Origin: an uncultured Clostridia bacterium
GTDB lineage: Bacteria; Bacillota; Clostridia; Oscillospirales; Oscillospiraceae
Length of the DNA: 9,863 nucleotides
Direction of reading: 5' to 3'
Assembly: GCA_947177005.1 (NCBI GenBank)
Contig: CAMWSZ010000077.1
Span: 1-9,863 of the forward strand
The notes beneath the pieces are model-generated. The model had not been told where the DNA came from and ran no database searches. It saw only the letters and a list, made by a program, of their open reading frames with translations. This document shows, in pieces, positions 1 through 6,740 of this stretch. The position numbers and the translations under genes are program-made. Every line of letters begins with the position of its first letter. Within the stretch, counting starts at the first letter, position 1.

Positions 1-837
1 TACTGCAGCGTTCCCTATGTCCGGGGGCGTGAGAGAAGCCGGGACCCGGAGCATATTCTGGAGGAAGTGCGGCAGCTGGCGGAGAGCGGGTATCGGGAGA
101 TTACTTTGCTGGGGCAAAACGTGAACTCCTACGGCAAGGATCTGGAGAAAAAAACGGATTTTTCCGGGCTTCTGTCGGAGATCGACAAAATCCCCGGGGA
201 TTACCTCATCCGCTTCATGACCAGCCACCCGAAGGATGCGGGAGAAAAACTCTTTGACACAATGGCCCGCTGTACCCGTGTGGCGAAGCAGCTGCATCTG
301 CCGGTGCAGTCCGGGAACAGCCGCGTTCTGCGGGCTATGAACCGGGGGTATACACGGGAGCAGTATTTGGAGAAGGTGCGCTATGCCCGCAGCGTGATGC
401 CGGATCTGGTTCTGACCAGCGATATTATCATTGGGTTCCCCGGCGAGACGGAGGAGGAGGCAATGGACACCGTTTCCCTGATTGAAGAGGTGCGTTACGA
501 CGCGCTTTTCACCTTTATCTACTCCCCACGTCCCGGCACACCGGCGGCGTCTCTGCCGGACCCGGCGTCACGAGAGGAGAAGCAGGTCTGGTTCGACCGC
601 CTTTTGAACGCGCAGAACCGTATTTCCGCCCAGCGGCACCGGACCTATGTGGGTAAAACGGTGCGTGTGCTGGTGGACGCCGCGGCGGAGGACCCGAAAT
701 GGAACCTCTCCAGCCGGACCCACGGCGGACGCCTGGTTCATCTCTCCGGACCGGATTCGCTGATCGGGCAGTATGCAGACGTGCGGATCGTGGACAGCAA
801 CACATGGGCGCTTTTTGGCGAAGCAATTCAACCATAA
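1..837 (+). CDS. miaB: tRNA A37 methylthiotransferase MiaB, C-terminal part (5' end outside window)
   Basis: MiaB is a radical-SAM iron-sulfur enzyme that adds a methylthio group to i6A37 of tRNA, giving ms2i6A. The frame is open from base 1, so the gene enters from the left; 278 residues are visible of a family length of roughly 440-475. The first visible residues, YCSVPYVRGRERSR, contain the last cysteine (C2) of the radical-SAM CxxxCxxC cluster motif and the arginine-rich stretch that follows it. Further along are the family segments HLPVQSGN and DIIIGFPGETEEE. The last ~65 residues, from RTYVGKTVRV to the stop, are the RNA-binding TRAM domain. The N-terminal MTTase domain with its second cluster lies outside the window. 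A GTG at 67 is internal, not the start. mutS begins 16 bp after the stop, so the two are probably cotranscribed. MiaA, which makes the MiaB substrate, is encoded further on in the same array. Confidence 0.96.
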   Translation, partial: YCSVPYVRGRERSRDPEHILEEVRQLAESGYREITLLGQNVNSYGKDLEKKTDFSGLLSEIDKIPGDYLIRFMTSHPKDAGEKLFDTMARCTRVAKQLHLPVQSGNSRVLRAMNRGYTREQYLEKVRYARSVMPDLVLTSDIIIGFPGETEEEAMDTVSLIEEVRYDALFTFIYSPRPGTPAASLPDPASREEKQVWFDRLLNAQNRISAQRHRTYVGKTVRVLVDAAAEDPKWNLSSRTHGGRLVHLSGPDSLIGQYADVRIVDSNTWALFGEAIQP

Positions 838-840
838 AAA

Positions 841-846
841 GAGGAG
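841..846 (+). promoter_or_regulatory. Ribosome binding site deciding the mutS start
   Basis: GAGGAG lies 7 nt before the ATG at 854. The frame stays open upstream to an ATG at 773, inside miaB, but that site would add 27 residues with no family resemblance. The Shine-Dalgarno site therefore supports 854. Confidence 0.85.
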
Positions 847-853
847 ACAGAAA

Positions 854-3445
854 ATGGCGGAAATGACGCCGATGATGCGGCAGTATTTAGAGATCAAAAA
901 ACAGTATAAGGATTCCATTCTATTTTTCCGGCTGGGGGATTTTTATGAGATGTTCAATGAGGACGCGAAGCTGGCCAGCCGGGAGCTGGACCTGACCCTG
1001 ACCAGCCGTGACCGGAACAAGCCGGAGGAGGAACAGACACCCATGTGCGGCGTCCCCTACCACTCCTGCGACGGCTATATTGCCCGCCTGATTGCGAAGG
1101 GGTATAAGGTGGCGATCTGTGAGCAGACGGAGGACCCCGCTCAGGCAAAGGGTCTGGTGAAACGGGATATCATCCGGGTGATTACCCCCGGGACCGTGGA
1201 TGCGTCCATGCTGGACAGCAGCCGTCCCAATTATATCTGCGCAGTCTGTCTGGACGCCGGGACGGCGGGGCTGTGCTTCTGCGACGCAACGACGGGCCAG
1301 ACGCATGTCACGGCCTTTCATGGGCCCGAAAGCCTGAACCATGTCCTGAATGAACTGGGACGGTTCTCCCCGGTGGAGGCGGTTCTGAACGGGCAGGCGT
1401 ATGCGGAAGAGGCGCTGGTCAAGCTCCTGCGGGAAAAATTTAACTGTATGGTCGAAAATTACGGTGAGGACCGTTTCGATTTGGAGGCGGCGGCCCGGAC
1501 CGTCAAAAAGCAGTACGGAGAGGACGCAGCTGCGGCGCTACCCGTTCCGGCGGCGGTGCGGTGCCTGGGCGGACTGCTGTCGTATCTGTACGAGACGCAG
1601 AAAACGGACCTGAGCCATATCCGGGACCTGGAATACTATGAGGAAGGCCGTTTTATGGAGCTGGACCTGACCGCCCGCCGGAATCTGGAGCTGACGTCCA
1701 CCCTGCGCAGCAATGAAAAACGCGGTTCTTTGCTGTGGGTGCTGGACAAGACAAAAACCGCTATGGGCGGACGCCTGCTCCGCTCATGGATCGAGCGCCC
1801 CCTGCTGAACGTTCCGGCCATTAACCGCAGGCTCAAAGCGGTGGACGCGCTGGTAAAGGATTCCGTGGGCCGGGAAGAGCTGATCCTGGCATTGTCAGGA
1901 ATCAACGATATGGAGCGTCTCATTGGCAGGATCGATAGCGGTACGGCCGGAGGCCGGGATCTGGCGTCTCTGCGGACTTCCATGGGCAAACTGCCGGAGC
2001 TGAAGGAGCAGCTCAGTCCCTTTGCCGCCGGGCGTCTGGGAGAGCTGTACCACTCTCTGGATACGCTGGAGGATGTGTATGATCTGCTGTGCAGGGCGAT
2101 TGTGGACGACCCGCCTTTTTCCGTCCGGGAGGGGGGATTCATCCGGCCGGGCTATAACAAGGAGGTGGACCGCGTCCACGACATCCTCAGCGGCGGCAAG
2201 AGCGTGATTGCCGAAGTAGAGAACCGCGAGAAGGAAAAAACCGGCATCAAGAGCCTGAAAGTGGGTTATAACAAGGTCTTTGGGTACTATATTGAGGTCA
2301 GCAAATCCTATTATGACCAGGTCCCCCCGGAATACATACGGAAACAGACGCTGGCGAACTGCGAACGCTATATCACACAGGAGCTGAAGGAGCTGGAAAA
2401 CACCATTCTCAGCGCCAGCGACCGGGTGGTGACATTGGAGTACGAGCTGTTTATGGAGGTCCGGGAGCAGGTCAGGGAGCGTATGGCGCGCATCCAGACC
2501 GCCGCCGCGGTCATCGCGGAACTGGATACATTATGCTCTCTGGCCGCCGCCGCGGCGCAGTATCATTACTGCTGCCCCATTATAGACGACGGCGGCGTGA
2601 TCGAGATATACGAGGGCCGTCATCCGGTTGTGGAGCGGGTTTTGAAGGACGCCCTTTTTGTCCCCAACGACACCTATATGGGCGAGCAGGAAAACCGTAT
2701 CGCAATTATTACCGGGCCGAATATGGCCGGGAAATCGACTTATATGCGGCAGGTGGCTCTGATTACGCTAATGGCGCAGATCGGGTCTTTTGTCCCGGCG
2801 CGGTCGGCACGGATCGGCGTGGCGGACCGGATTTTTACCCGCATCGGGGCCAGTGACGATTTGAGCGCGGGACAGTCTACGTTCATGGTGGAGATGACGG
2901 AGGTGGCGGACATCCTGAAACATGCCACAAGCCGCAGTCTTTTGATTCTGGACGAGATTGGGCGCGGGACCAGCACCTTCGACGGCATGAGCATTGCGCG
3001 TGCGGTTCTGGAGCACTGCGCGGACCGGAAAAAACTGGGGGCCAAAACCCTCTTTGCTACCCACTACCATGAACTGACAGCGCTGGAGGAAGAGCTTTCA
3101 GGGGTAAAAAATTATAACATTGCTATCAAAAGCCGGGGCGACGAGATCATTTTTCTGCGTAAAATACTGCCCGGCGGCGCTGACCGCAGCTATGGCATTG
3201 AGGTTGCGAAGCTGGCCGGACTGCCGGACAGTGTAGTACGGAAAGCCAAAGCCATTCTCAAGGAGCTGGAGAGCCAGAGCGGCCATACGGCACCGCTGCT
3301 GGCCGCGCCGCAGAGAGAACAAATGTCGCTGGACGCGCTGGGGGAATCGGAGGTCATTGACCGCCTGCGCCGGACACAGCCGGAGATTCTGACACCGCTG
3401 GAGGCAATGAGCCTGCTGTATGAGCTGAAGCAGAAACTGCAATAG
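854..3445 (+). CDS. mutS: DNA mismatch repair protein MutS
   Basis: MutS recognises mispaired and looped bases and, after ADP/ATP exchange, slides as a clamp and recruits MutL. The product has 863 residues, a usual MutS1 length. Near the N-terminus GDFYEMF carries the mismatch-wedging F-x-E motif (F30, E32). The lever and clamp regions follow in the middle. The C-terminal ABC-type ATPase shows Walker A GPNMAGKS (621-628), Walker B LILDE (D700, E701) followed by IGRGTSTFDG, and the switch histidine segment ATHYHE (735-740). QMSL at 823-826 sits where known MutS proteins carry a beta-clamp-binding motif, so it probably binds the sliding clamp. The very C-terminal helices (EVIDRLRRTQPEILTPLEAM) match the dimer/tetramer region of full-length MutS. 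Start chosen at 854 by its Shine-Dalgarno site. mutL follows after 19 bp, so this is a mutSL operon. All catalytic residues checked are intact. Confidence 0.98.
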   Translation: MAEMTPMMRQYLEIKKQYKDSILFFRLGDFYEMFNEDAKLASRELDLTLTSRDRNKPEEEQTPMCGVPYHSCDGYIARLIAKGYKVAICEQTEDPAQAKGLVKRDIIRVITPGTVDASMLDSSRPNYICAVCLDAGTAGLCFCDATTGQTHVTAFHGPESLNHVLNELGRFSPVEAVLNGQAYAEEALVKLLREKFNCMVENYGEDRFDLEAAARTVKKQYGEDAAAALPVPAAVRCLGGLLSYLYETQKTDLSHIRDLEYYEEGRFMELDLTARRNLELTSTLRSNEKRGSLLWVLDKTKTAMGGRLLRSWIERPLLNVPAINRRLKAVDALVKDSVGREELILALSGINDMERLIGRIDSGTAGGRDLASLRTSMGKLPELKEQLSPFAAGRLGELYHSLDTLEDVYDLLCRAIVDDPPFSVREGGFIRPGYNKEVDRVHDILSGGKSVIAEVENREKEKTGIKSLKVGYNKVFGYYIEVSKSYYDQVPPEYIRKQTLANCERYITQELKELENTILSASDRVVTLEYELFMEVREQVRERMARIQTAAAVIAELDTLCSLAAAAAQYHYCCPIIDDGGVIEIYEGRHPVVERVLKDALFVPNDTYMGEQENRIAIITGPNMAGKSTYMRQVALITLMAQIGSFVPARSARIGVADRIFTRIGASDDLSAGQSTFMVEMTEVADILKHATSRSLLILDEIGRGTSTFDGMSIARAVLEHCADRKKLGAKTLFATHYHELTALEEELSGVKNYNIAIKSRGDEIIFLRKILPGGADRSYGIEVAKLAGLPDSVVRKAKAILKELESQSGHTAPLLAAPQREQMSLDALGESEVIDRLRRTQPEILTPLEAMSLLYELKQKLQ

Positions 3446-3464
3446 TGAGAAAGGGGAACATTTT

Positions 3465-5309
3465 ATGCCGGAAATCCAACAGTTACCACCCCATATAGCG
3501 GATCTGATAGCGGCGGGCGAGGTTGTGGAACGCCCGGCCAGCGTCGTAAAGGAGCTGGTCGAGAACGCCATTGACGCGGGGGCGCCTGCAATGGTTGTGG
3601 AGATTCAGAGGGGCGGAATGGCGCTGATCCGCGTAACGGACAACGGCTGCGGCATCGCACCCGGGGAGCTCCCCACTGCCTTTCTCCGTCACGCCACCAG
3701 CAAGCTGCGGAAAGCGGAGGACCTGTCGGCAATCGGCACCTTGGGCTTTCGCGGTGAGGCGCTGGCGGCCATCTCCGCGGTGAGCCGTGTGGACATATTG
3801 TCCCGGCAGAGGGGCGCGGCGGACGGCGCAGCGCTGCATCTGGAGGGCGGCGTGCCGGGCGTGACGGAACCGGCGGGGTGTCCGGAGGGAACGACGCTTG
3901 TTGTGCGCGACCTGTTTTATAATACCCCGGCGCGGTTAAAATTTATGAAATCGGACAGTGCGGAGGCTTCTGCGGTAGCCGCGATGCTTCAGCAAATCGC
4001 CCTGAGCCACCCGGAGGTCTCAATCCAATACATTCGGGACGGCAGGCTGGAGATGCACACCCCCGGCGGCGGAAAACTGCTGCCAGCCATCTACGCCGTG
4101 CGGGGCCGGGATGTTGCGCGCAGTCTGGTGGCTGTGGACGGCAGCGGAGAAGGGGTCACGGTCCGCGGCTTTGTGACGGAACCGCTGGCAGGACGCGGTA
4201 CAAGAGCGATGCAGACGTTTTTCTGCTGCGGCAGGATGATCCGTTCCCAGCTTCTGACAGCCGCTGTTGAGGAGGCTTATGCAAACCGTCAGATGACAGG
4301 GAAATTTCCGGGGTGCGTGCTGCATATTGACCTGCCGCTTCAGCAGGTGGACGTAAACGTACACCCGGCCAAAACCGTCGTAAAATTCGCGGAGGAAAGG
4401 GCCGTGTTTTCGGCGGTCCACCATGTGGTGAAGGACGCTCTGGACGCCAGAGCCGAGCCGCCTGTAAAAGCGGCACCGGTCAATCCCGAAGGCGGTTTCT
4501 TCCAGAAAATGGACGCCAAAACGTTCCGGGAAAAGGCGGAAAAAGAGGAAAAGGCGTCAAAGCCATACAGACAGGCGGACCCGGACCGGAAAAAGATTCT
4601 TATTTTCCACGATGCGGACCGTCCTGTTCCGGCCCGCGCCCCTGCGGCGGACAGCGAACAACCGGTAACAGAAGAATTACAGCCGGACCCGTTTCCGCCG
4701 GAAAATCCGCCGGCTCCGGAACAGACGGTCCTCCCATCAGCACCGGCGCCCTGGAAATACCGCGGGGAGCTGCTGCATACCTACATCGTCGCGGAGGACG
4801 GCAGCGATATCTGGCTCATCGACAAGCACGCCGCCCATGAACGCATCAATTTTGACCGTCTCAAAGCCAATGCGGAACCGGTCATGCGGCAGCAGCTGTT
4901 GCGCGCGGCGGCCGTTGATCTGCCGCAGGAGCAGTATGCGGCGCTGCTGGAAAACCTGCCGCTGCTGGATGAGTTCGGCTTTACAGCGGAGGATTTCGGG
5001 GACGGATGCCTGATGATCCGTGCGATTCCCTCCGATATCGACACGGGACAGATCCGGGAAACACTGGAAATGCTGGCGGACAAGCTGCTGTCCGGCGCTG
5101 CCGCGGACCCCAACGCGGCCCGGGACGCCATGCTGCATACAATGGCCTGTAAATCCGCCATTAAGGGCGGCTGGACCAGTGATCCGGCAGAGCTGCGGGT
5201 GCTGATTGACAAGGTGCAGAGCGGCGAGGTGGCGTATTGCCCCCATGGAAGGCCGGTAAAAGTTAAAATTTCCAAATATGAGCTGGAAAAAATGTTCAAA
5301 AGAGCATGA
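3465..5309 (+). CDS. mutL: DNA mismatch repair protein MutL (endonuclease type)
   Basis: MutL couples mismatch recognition by MutS to strand incision and excision. The 614-residue product has an N-terminal GHKL ATPase: catalytic E30 and Mg-binding N34 in KELVENAIDAGA, D59 in DNGCGI, then RHATSKL and GTLGFRGEALAA, and the GTTLVVRDLFYNTPARLKFM segment. A charged, Pro-rich linker covers roughly residues 330-425. The C-terminal domain has the signatures of nuclease-active MutL: DKHAAHERINFD (453-464), ACKSAIKGG (C562) and CPHGRP (592-597). These metal-site motifs are typical of organisms without MutH, and no mutH is seen here. The last position of the DQHA(X)2E(X)4E motif is Asp (D464) rather than Glu, a conservative but noticeable change. 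AAGGGG at 3451-3456 lies 8 nt before the ATG. It is cotranscribed with mutS; the run continues to miaA after an AT-rich gap. Confidence 0.98.
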   Translation: MPEIQQLPPHIADLIAAGEVVERPASVVKELVENAIDAGAPAMVVEIQRGGMALIRVTDNGCGIAPGELPTAFLRHATSKLRKAEDLSAIGTLGFRGEALAAISAVSRVDILSRQRGAADGAALHLEGGVPGVTEPAGCPEGTTLVVRDLFYNTPARLKFMKSDSAEASAVAAMLQQIALSHPEVSIQYIRDGRLEMHTPGGGKLLPAIYAVRGRDVARSLVAVDGSGEGVTVRGFVTEPLAGRGTRAMQTFFCCGRMIRSQLLTAAVEEAYANRQMTGKFPGCVLHIDLPLQQVDVNVHPAKTVVKFAEERAVFSAVHHVVKDALDARAEPPVKAAPVNPEGGFFQKMDAKTFREKAEKEEKASKPYRQADPDRKKILIFHDADRPVPARAPAADSEQPVTEELQPDPFPPENPPAPEQTVLPSAPAPWKYRGELLHTYIVAEDGSDIWLIDKHAAHERINFDRLKANAEPVMRQQLLRAAAVDLPQEQYAALLENLPLLDEFGFTAEDFGDGCLMIRAIPSDIDTGQIRETLEMLADKLLSGAAADPNAARDAMLHTMACKSAIKGGWTSDPAELRVLIDKVQSGEVAYCPHGRPVKVKISKYELEKMFKRA

Positions 5310-5443
5310 AACAGCGAAAAAACCAGATATCATGCAAAAAAACGGATAAAATTTCGGCAGAATTTCCTGAAAAAGAGAGCGCGGAAAAGCCGGTGCCTCT
5401 TACTTTTACGGAAAATCTGCCGACATTTAACTATAGAGGTAAA

Positions 5444-5465
5444 GACTGGTGTCTAAACACCGGTC
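5444..5465 (+). other. Hairpin just upstream of miaA
   Basis: GACTGGTGT (5444-5452) pairs with ACACCGGTC (5457-5465) around a CTAA loop. This gives nine pairs, of which one is a G-U wobble. It ends 11 nt before the GGGAGG ribosome binding site of miaA and is not followed by a run of T. It could be an RNA processing site, a stabilising 5' structure, or a DNA operator; the sequence alone does not decide. Confidence 0.55.
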
Positions 5466-5476
5466 GCTGTGTGGCC

Positions 5477-5482
5477 GGGAGG
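5477..5482 (+). promoter_or_regulatory. Ribosome binding site deciding the miaA start
   Basis: GGGAGG lies 4 nt before the ATG at 5487, a short but workable spacing. The in-frame GTG at 5469 has no Shine-Dalgarno sequence and would place this site inside the coding region, so the ATG at 5487 is preferred. Confidence 0.75.
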
Positions 5483-5486
5483 AAGT

Positions 5487-6428
5487 ATGAAACAGGTCCT
5501 GTGTGTCGTAGGCCCCACCGCCTGCGGAAAAACAGCGCTGAGCGTCGCGCTGGCAAAACGGTTCAACGGCGAGGTTGTCAGCATGGACTCCATGCAAATC
5601 TACCGCGGGATGACCGTCGGCACCGCCGCGCCTACCCCCGCCGAAATGGACGGCGTCCCGCACCATATGGTGGGCGTCGCCGACCCCGGCGAAAGCTGGT
5701 CCGCCGCCCGCTTCGCGGACGAGGCGGGCCGCTGCGTCGAGGATGTCCTCCGGCGAAAAAGGCTCCCGATTCTGGCCGGTGGTTCCGGCCTGTATCTGGA
5801 CGCCGTCATCGCCGGACACGGCTTTGCTCCCGGCGGGACGGACGGCGCGGTCCGGGCGCGGCTCCGGGACGAGCTGGAGCGGGACGGCATCGCCCCGCTG
5901 CTGGAGGAGCTGCGTACCGTGGACCCGGAATCCGCCGCAAAGCTCCACCCGGCGGATGAAAAACGGATTCTGCGGGCTTTGGAGGTCTACCGGCAGACCG
6001 GCAAAACCATTTCCCAGCACAACCGTGAGACCCGCTCCCTGCCGAAACGCTACGCACCTGTCTATATCGGCCTTACCTTCCGGGACCGTGCGGACCTGCG
6101 GGAACACATCGACCGCCGGGTGGACCAAATGCTGGCGGACGGCCTTGTGGACGAGGTGCGGGCCCTTCTGGACGCGGGCGTCCCCCGCACCGCAACGGCC
6201 ATGCAGGCCATAGGCTACAAAGAGCTGCTGGCCGCTCTGGACGGCCAGTGCCCGCTGGAGGACGCCGTCGGGGAAGTGAAGCTCCGTTCCCGGCAGTACG
6301 CCAAGCGGCAGCTGACCTGGCTCCGGCGCCGGAAGGACATCCATTGGATCTACTGGGAAAAAAAGCGTGATCTTGCCCGCGCCCTCCAGGAATCGACAGA
6401 AATTCTCACCGCTTATGGACTACAATAG
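5487..6428 (+). CDS. miaA: tRNA dimethylallyltransferase MiaA
   Basis: MiaA transfers a dimethylallyl group from DMAPP to N6 of A37 in tRNAs that read codons starting with U, giving i6A37, the substrate of MiaB. The product has 313 residues, normal for the family. The N-terminal P-loop GPTACGKT (9-16) is followed by the substrate-binding segment DSMQIYRGM with the catalytic-type Asp at 34. GGSGLYLDAVIAG lies near residue 95, and the C-terminal signature AIGYKELLAAL ... RSRQYAKRQLTWLRRR is complete. No frameshift or missing motif is visible. The gene is strikingly rich in C-ending codons compared with the AT-rich gap before it. On the opposite strand this composition creates long open frames that are not genes. 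hfq follows after 53 bp, repeating the miaA-hfq pairing known in E. coli and Bacillus. Confidence 0.97.
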   Translation: MKQVLCVVGPTACGKTALSVALAKRFNGEVVSMDSMQIYRGMTVGTAAPTPAEMDGVPHHMVGVADPGESWSAARFADEAGRCVEDVLRRKRLPILAGGSGLYLDAVIAGHGFAPGGTDGAVRARLRDELERDGIAPLLEELRTVDPESAAKLHPADEKRILRALEVYRQTGKTISQHNRETRSLPKRYAPVYIGLTFRDRADLREHIDRRVDQMLADGLVDEVRALLDAGVPRTATAMQAIGYKELLAALDGQCPLEDAVGEVKLRSRQYAKRQLTWLRRRKDIHWIYWEKKRDLARALQESTEILTAYGLQ

Positions 6429-6432
6429 CGTA

Positions 6433-6450
6433 TGGAGGGCCTGCCCTCCA
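6433..6450 (+). other. Perfect inverted repeat between miaA and hfq
   Basis: TGGAGGGC (6433-6440) and GCCCTCCA (6443-6450) are exact reverse complements separated by CT. As RNA this would be a stem of at least seven pairs with a four-base loop. It starts 5 nt after the miaA stop codon and ends 17 nt before the hfq ribosome binding site. A-rich sequence follows instead of a U-tract, so it is not a normal intrinsic terminator. A TACAAT box at 6421-6426 would place a transcript start near the base of the stem, but no -35 box fits, so a promoter is not called. Confidence 0.6.
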
Positions 6451-6467
6451 AAAACTAATGAAAAAAA

Positions 6468-6473
6468 GAGAGG
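6468..6473 (+). promoter_or_regulatory. Ribosome binding site deciding the hfq start
   Basis: GAGAGG lies 8 nt before the ATG at 6482. An earlier in-frame ATG at 6458 would add MKKREVHT and would have the ribosome binding site inside the coding region; it has no Shine-Dalgarno sequence of its own. The family also begins close to the second methionine. Confidence 0.85.
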
Positions 6474-6481
6474 TACATACT

Positions 6482-6718
6482 ATGCCCAAAACACCGAACC
6501 TCCAGGATGCGTTCCTGGCCTCCGCACGCCGCGACGAAACCCCTGTGACGCTCTTCCTCATGAACGGATTCCAAATGCGCGGCGTCATCACCGGCTTTGA
6601 CGCCTTTACCGTCGTCCTGACCACGGAGGGCCGTCAGAACCTCATCTACAAGCACGCTATCTCAACTGTCAGCCCGCTCAGAACCGTCGATCTCAGCGAC
6701 TGGGAGGACACGCTGTAA
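6482..6718 (+). CDS. hfq: RNA chaperone Hfq
   Basis: Hfq is a hexameric Sm-like protein that binds small RNAs and mRNAs. The product has 78 residues, about the length of the compact Gram-positive forms, with no long disordered C-tail. The helix starts with LQDAFL (Q8 and D9 match the proximal-face residues of the E. coli protein). Sm1 is NGFQMRGVITGFDAFTVVL (F42 conserved) and Sm2 is IYKHAISTV (K57, H58). The rim patch is R16-R17 followed by acidic D18-E19, so it is less basic than the RRER of E. coli. This suggests weaker annealing activity, but that is inference. The C-terminal end DLSDWEDTL is acidic. It sits between miaA and an HlyD-like gene, with the next start 22 bp downstream. Confidence 0.97.
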   Translation: MPKTPNLQDAFLASARRDETPVTLFLMNGFQMRGVITGFDAFTVVLTTEGRQNLIYKHAISTVSPLRTVDLSDWEDTL

Positions 6719-6740
6719 GGCCGGGAACAGGGGGCGATAG

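Larger units (their letters stand above)
5310..5486 (+). other. AT-rich intergenic region between mutL and miaA
   Basis: This is the longest gap in the window. Bases 5311-5460 are 40% GC by hand count (60 of 150), against roughly 60% in the genes around it. An ATG at 5306 overlaps the mutL stop (ATGA). Its frame runs open through the gap and on into miaA in the wrong frame, so it is not called as a gene. A nine-pair hairpin lies at 5444-5465. I found no sigma-A promoter with both boxes at acceptable spacing; TATAGA at 5432 has no matching -35 element. No U-tract follows the hairpin, so it is not a classical terminator. Confidence 0.6.

Noticed and set aside
773..853. An N-terminal extension of MutS starting at 773
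   Set aside because: It would overlap miaB by 65 bp and add 27 residues foreign to MutS. The ATG at 854 has a good ribosome binding site and fits the family start.
5206..5234. TTGACA at 5206 as a promoter before miaA
   Set aside because: At 16-18 bp downstream there is only GC-rich sequence (GTGGCG) and no -10 box.
5306..5959. A 217-codon plus-strand frame starting at the mutL stop
   Set aside because: From about 5487 it is only the out-of-frame reading of miaA, with low-complexity Arg/Gly-rich sequence. The first 55 codons are kept as a finding but not called a gene.
5427..6344. A 305-codon open frame on the minus strand across miaA
   Set aside because: It lies opposite a complete, recognisable MiaA. 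Its openness is explained by the high GC and C/G-ending codons of that gene, and the product resembles no family I know.
6421..6426. TACAAT as a -10 box for an hfq promoter
   Set aside because: The nearest -35-like sequence (TCGACA at 6393) is 22 bp away and no extended -10 TG is in place, so it is too weak to call.
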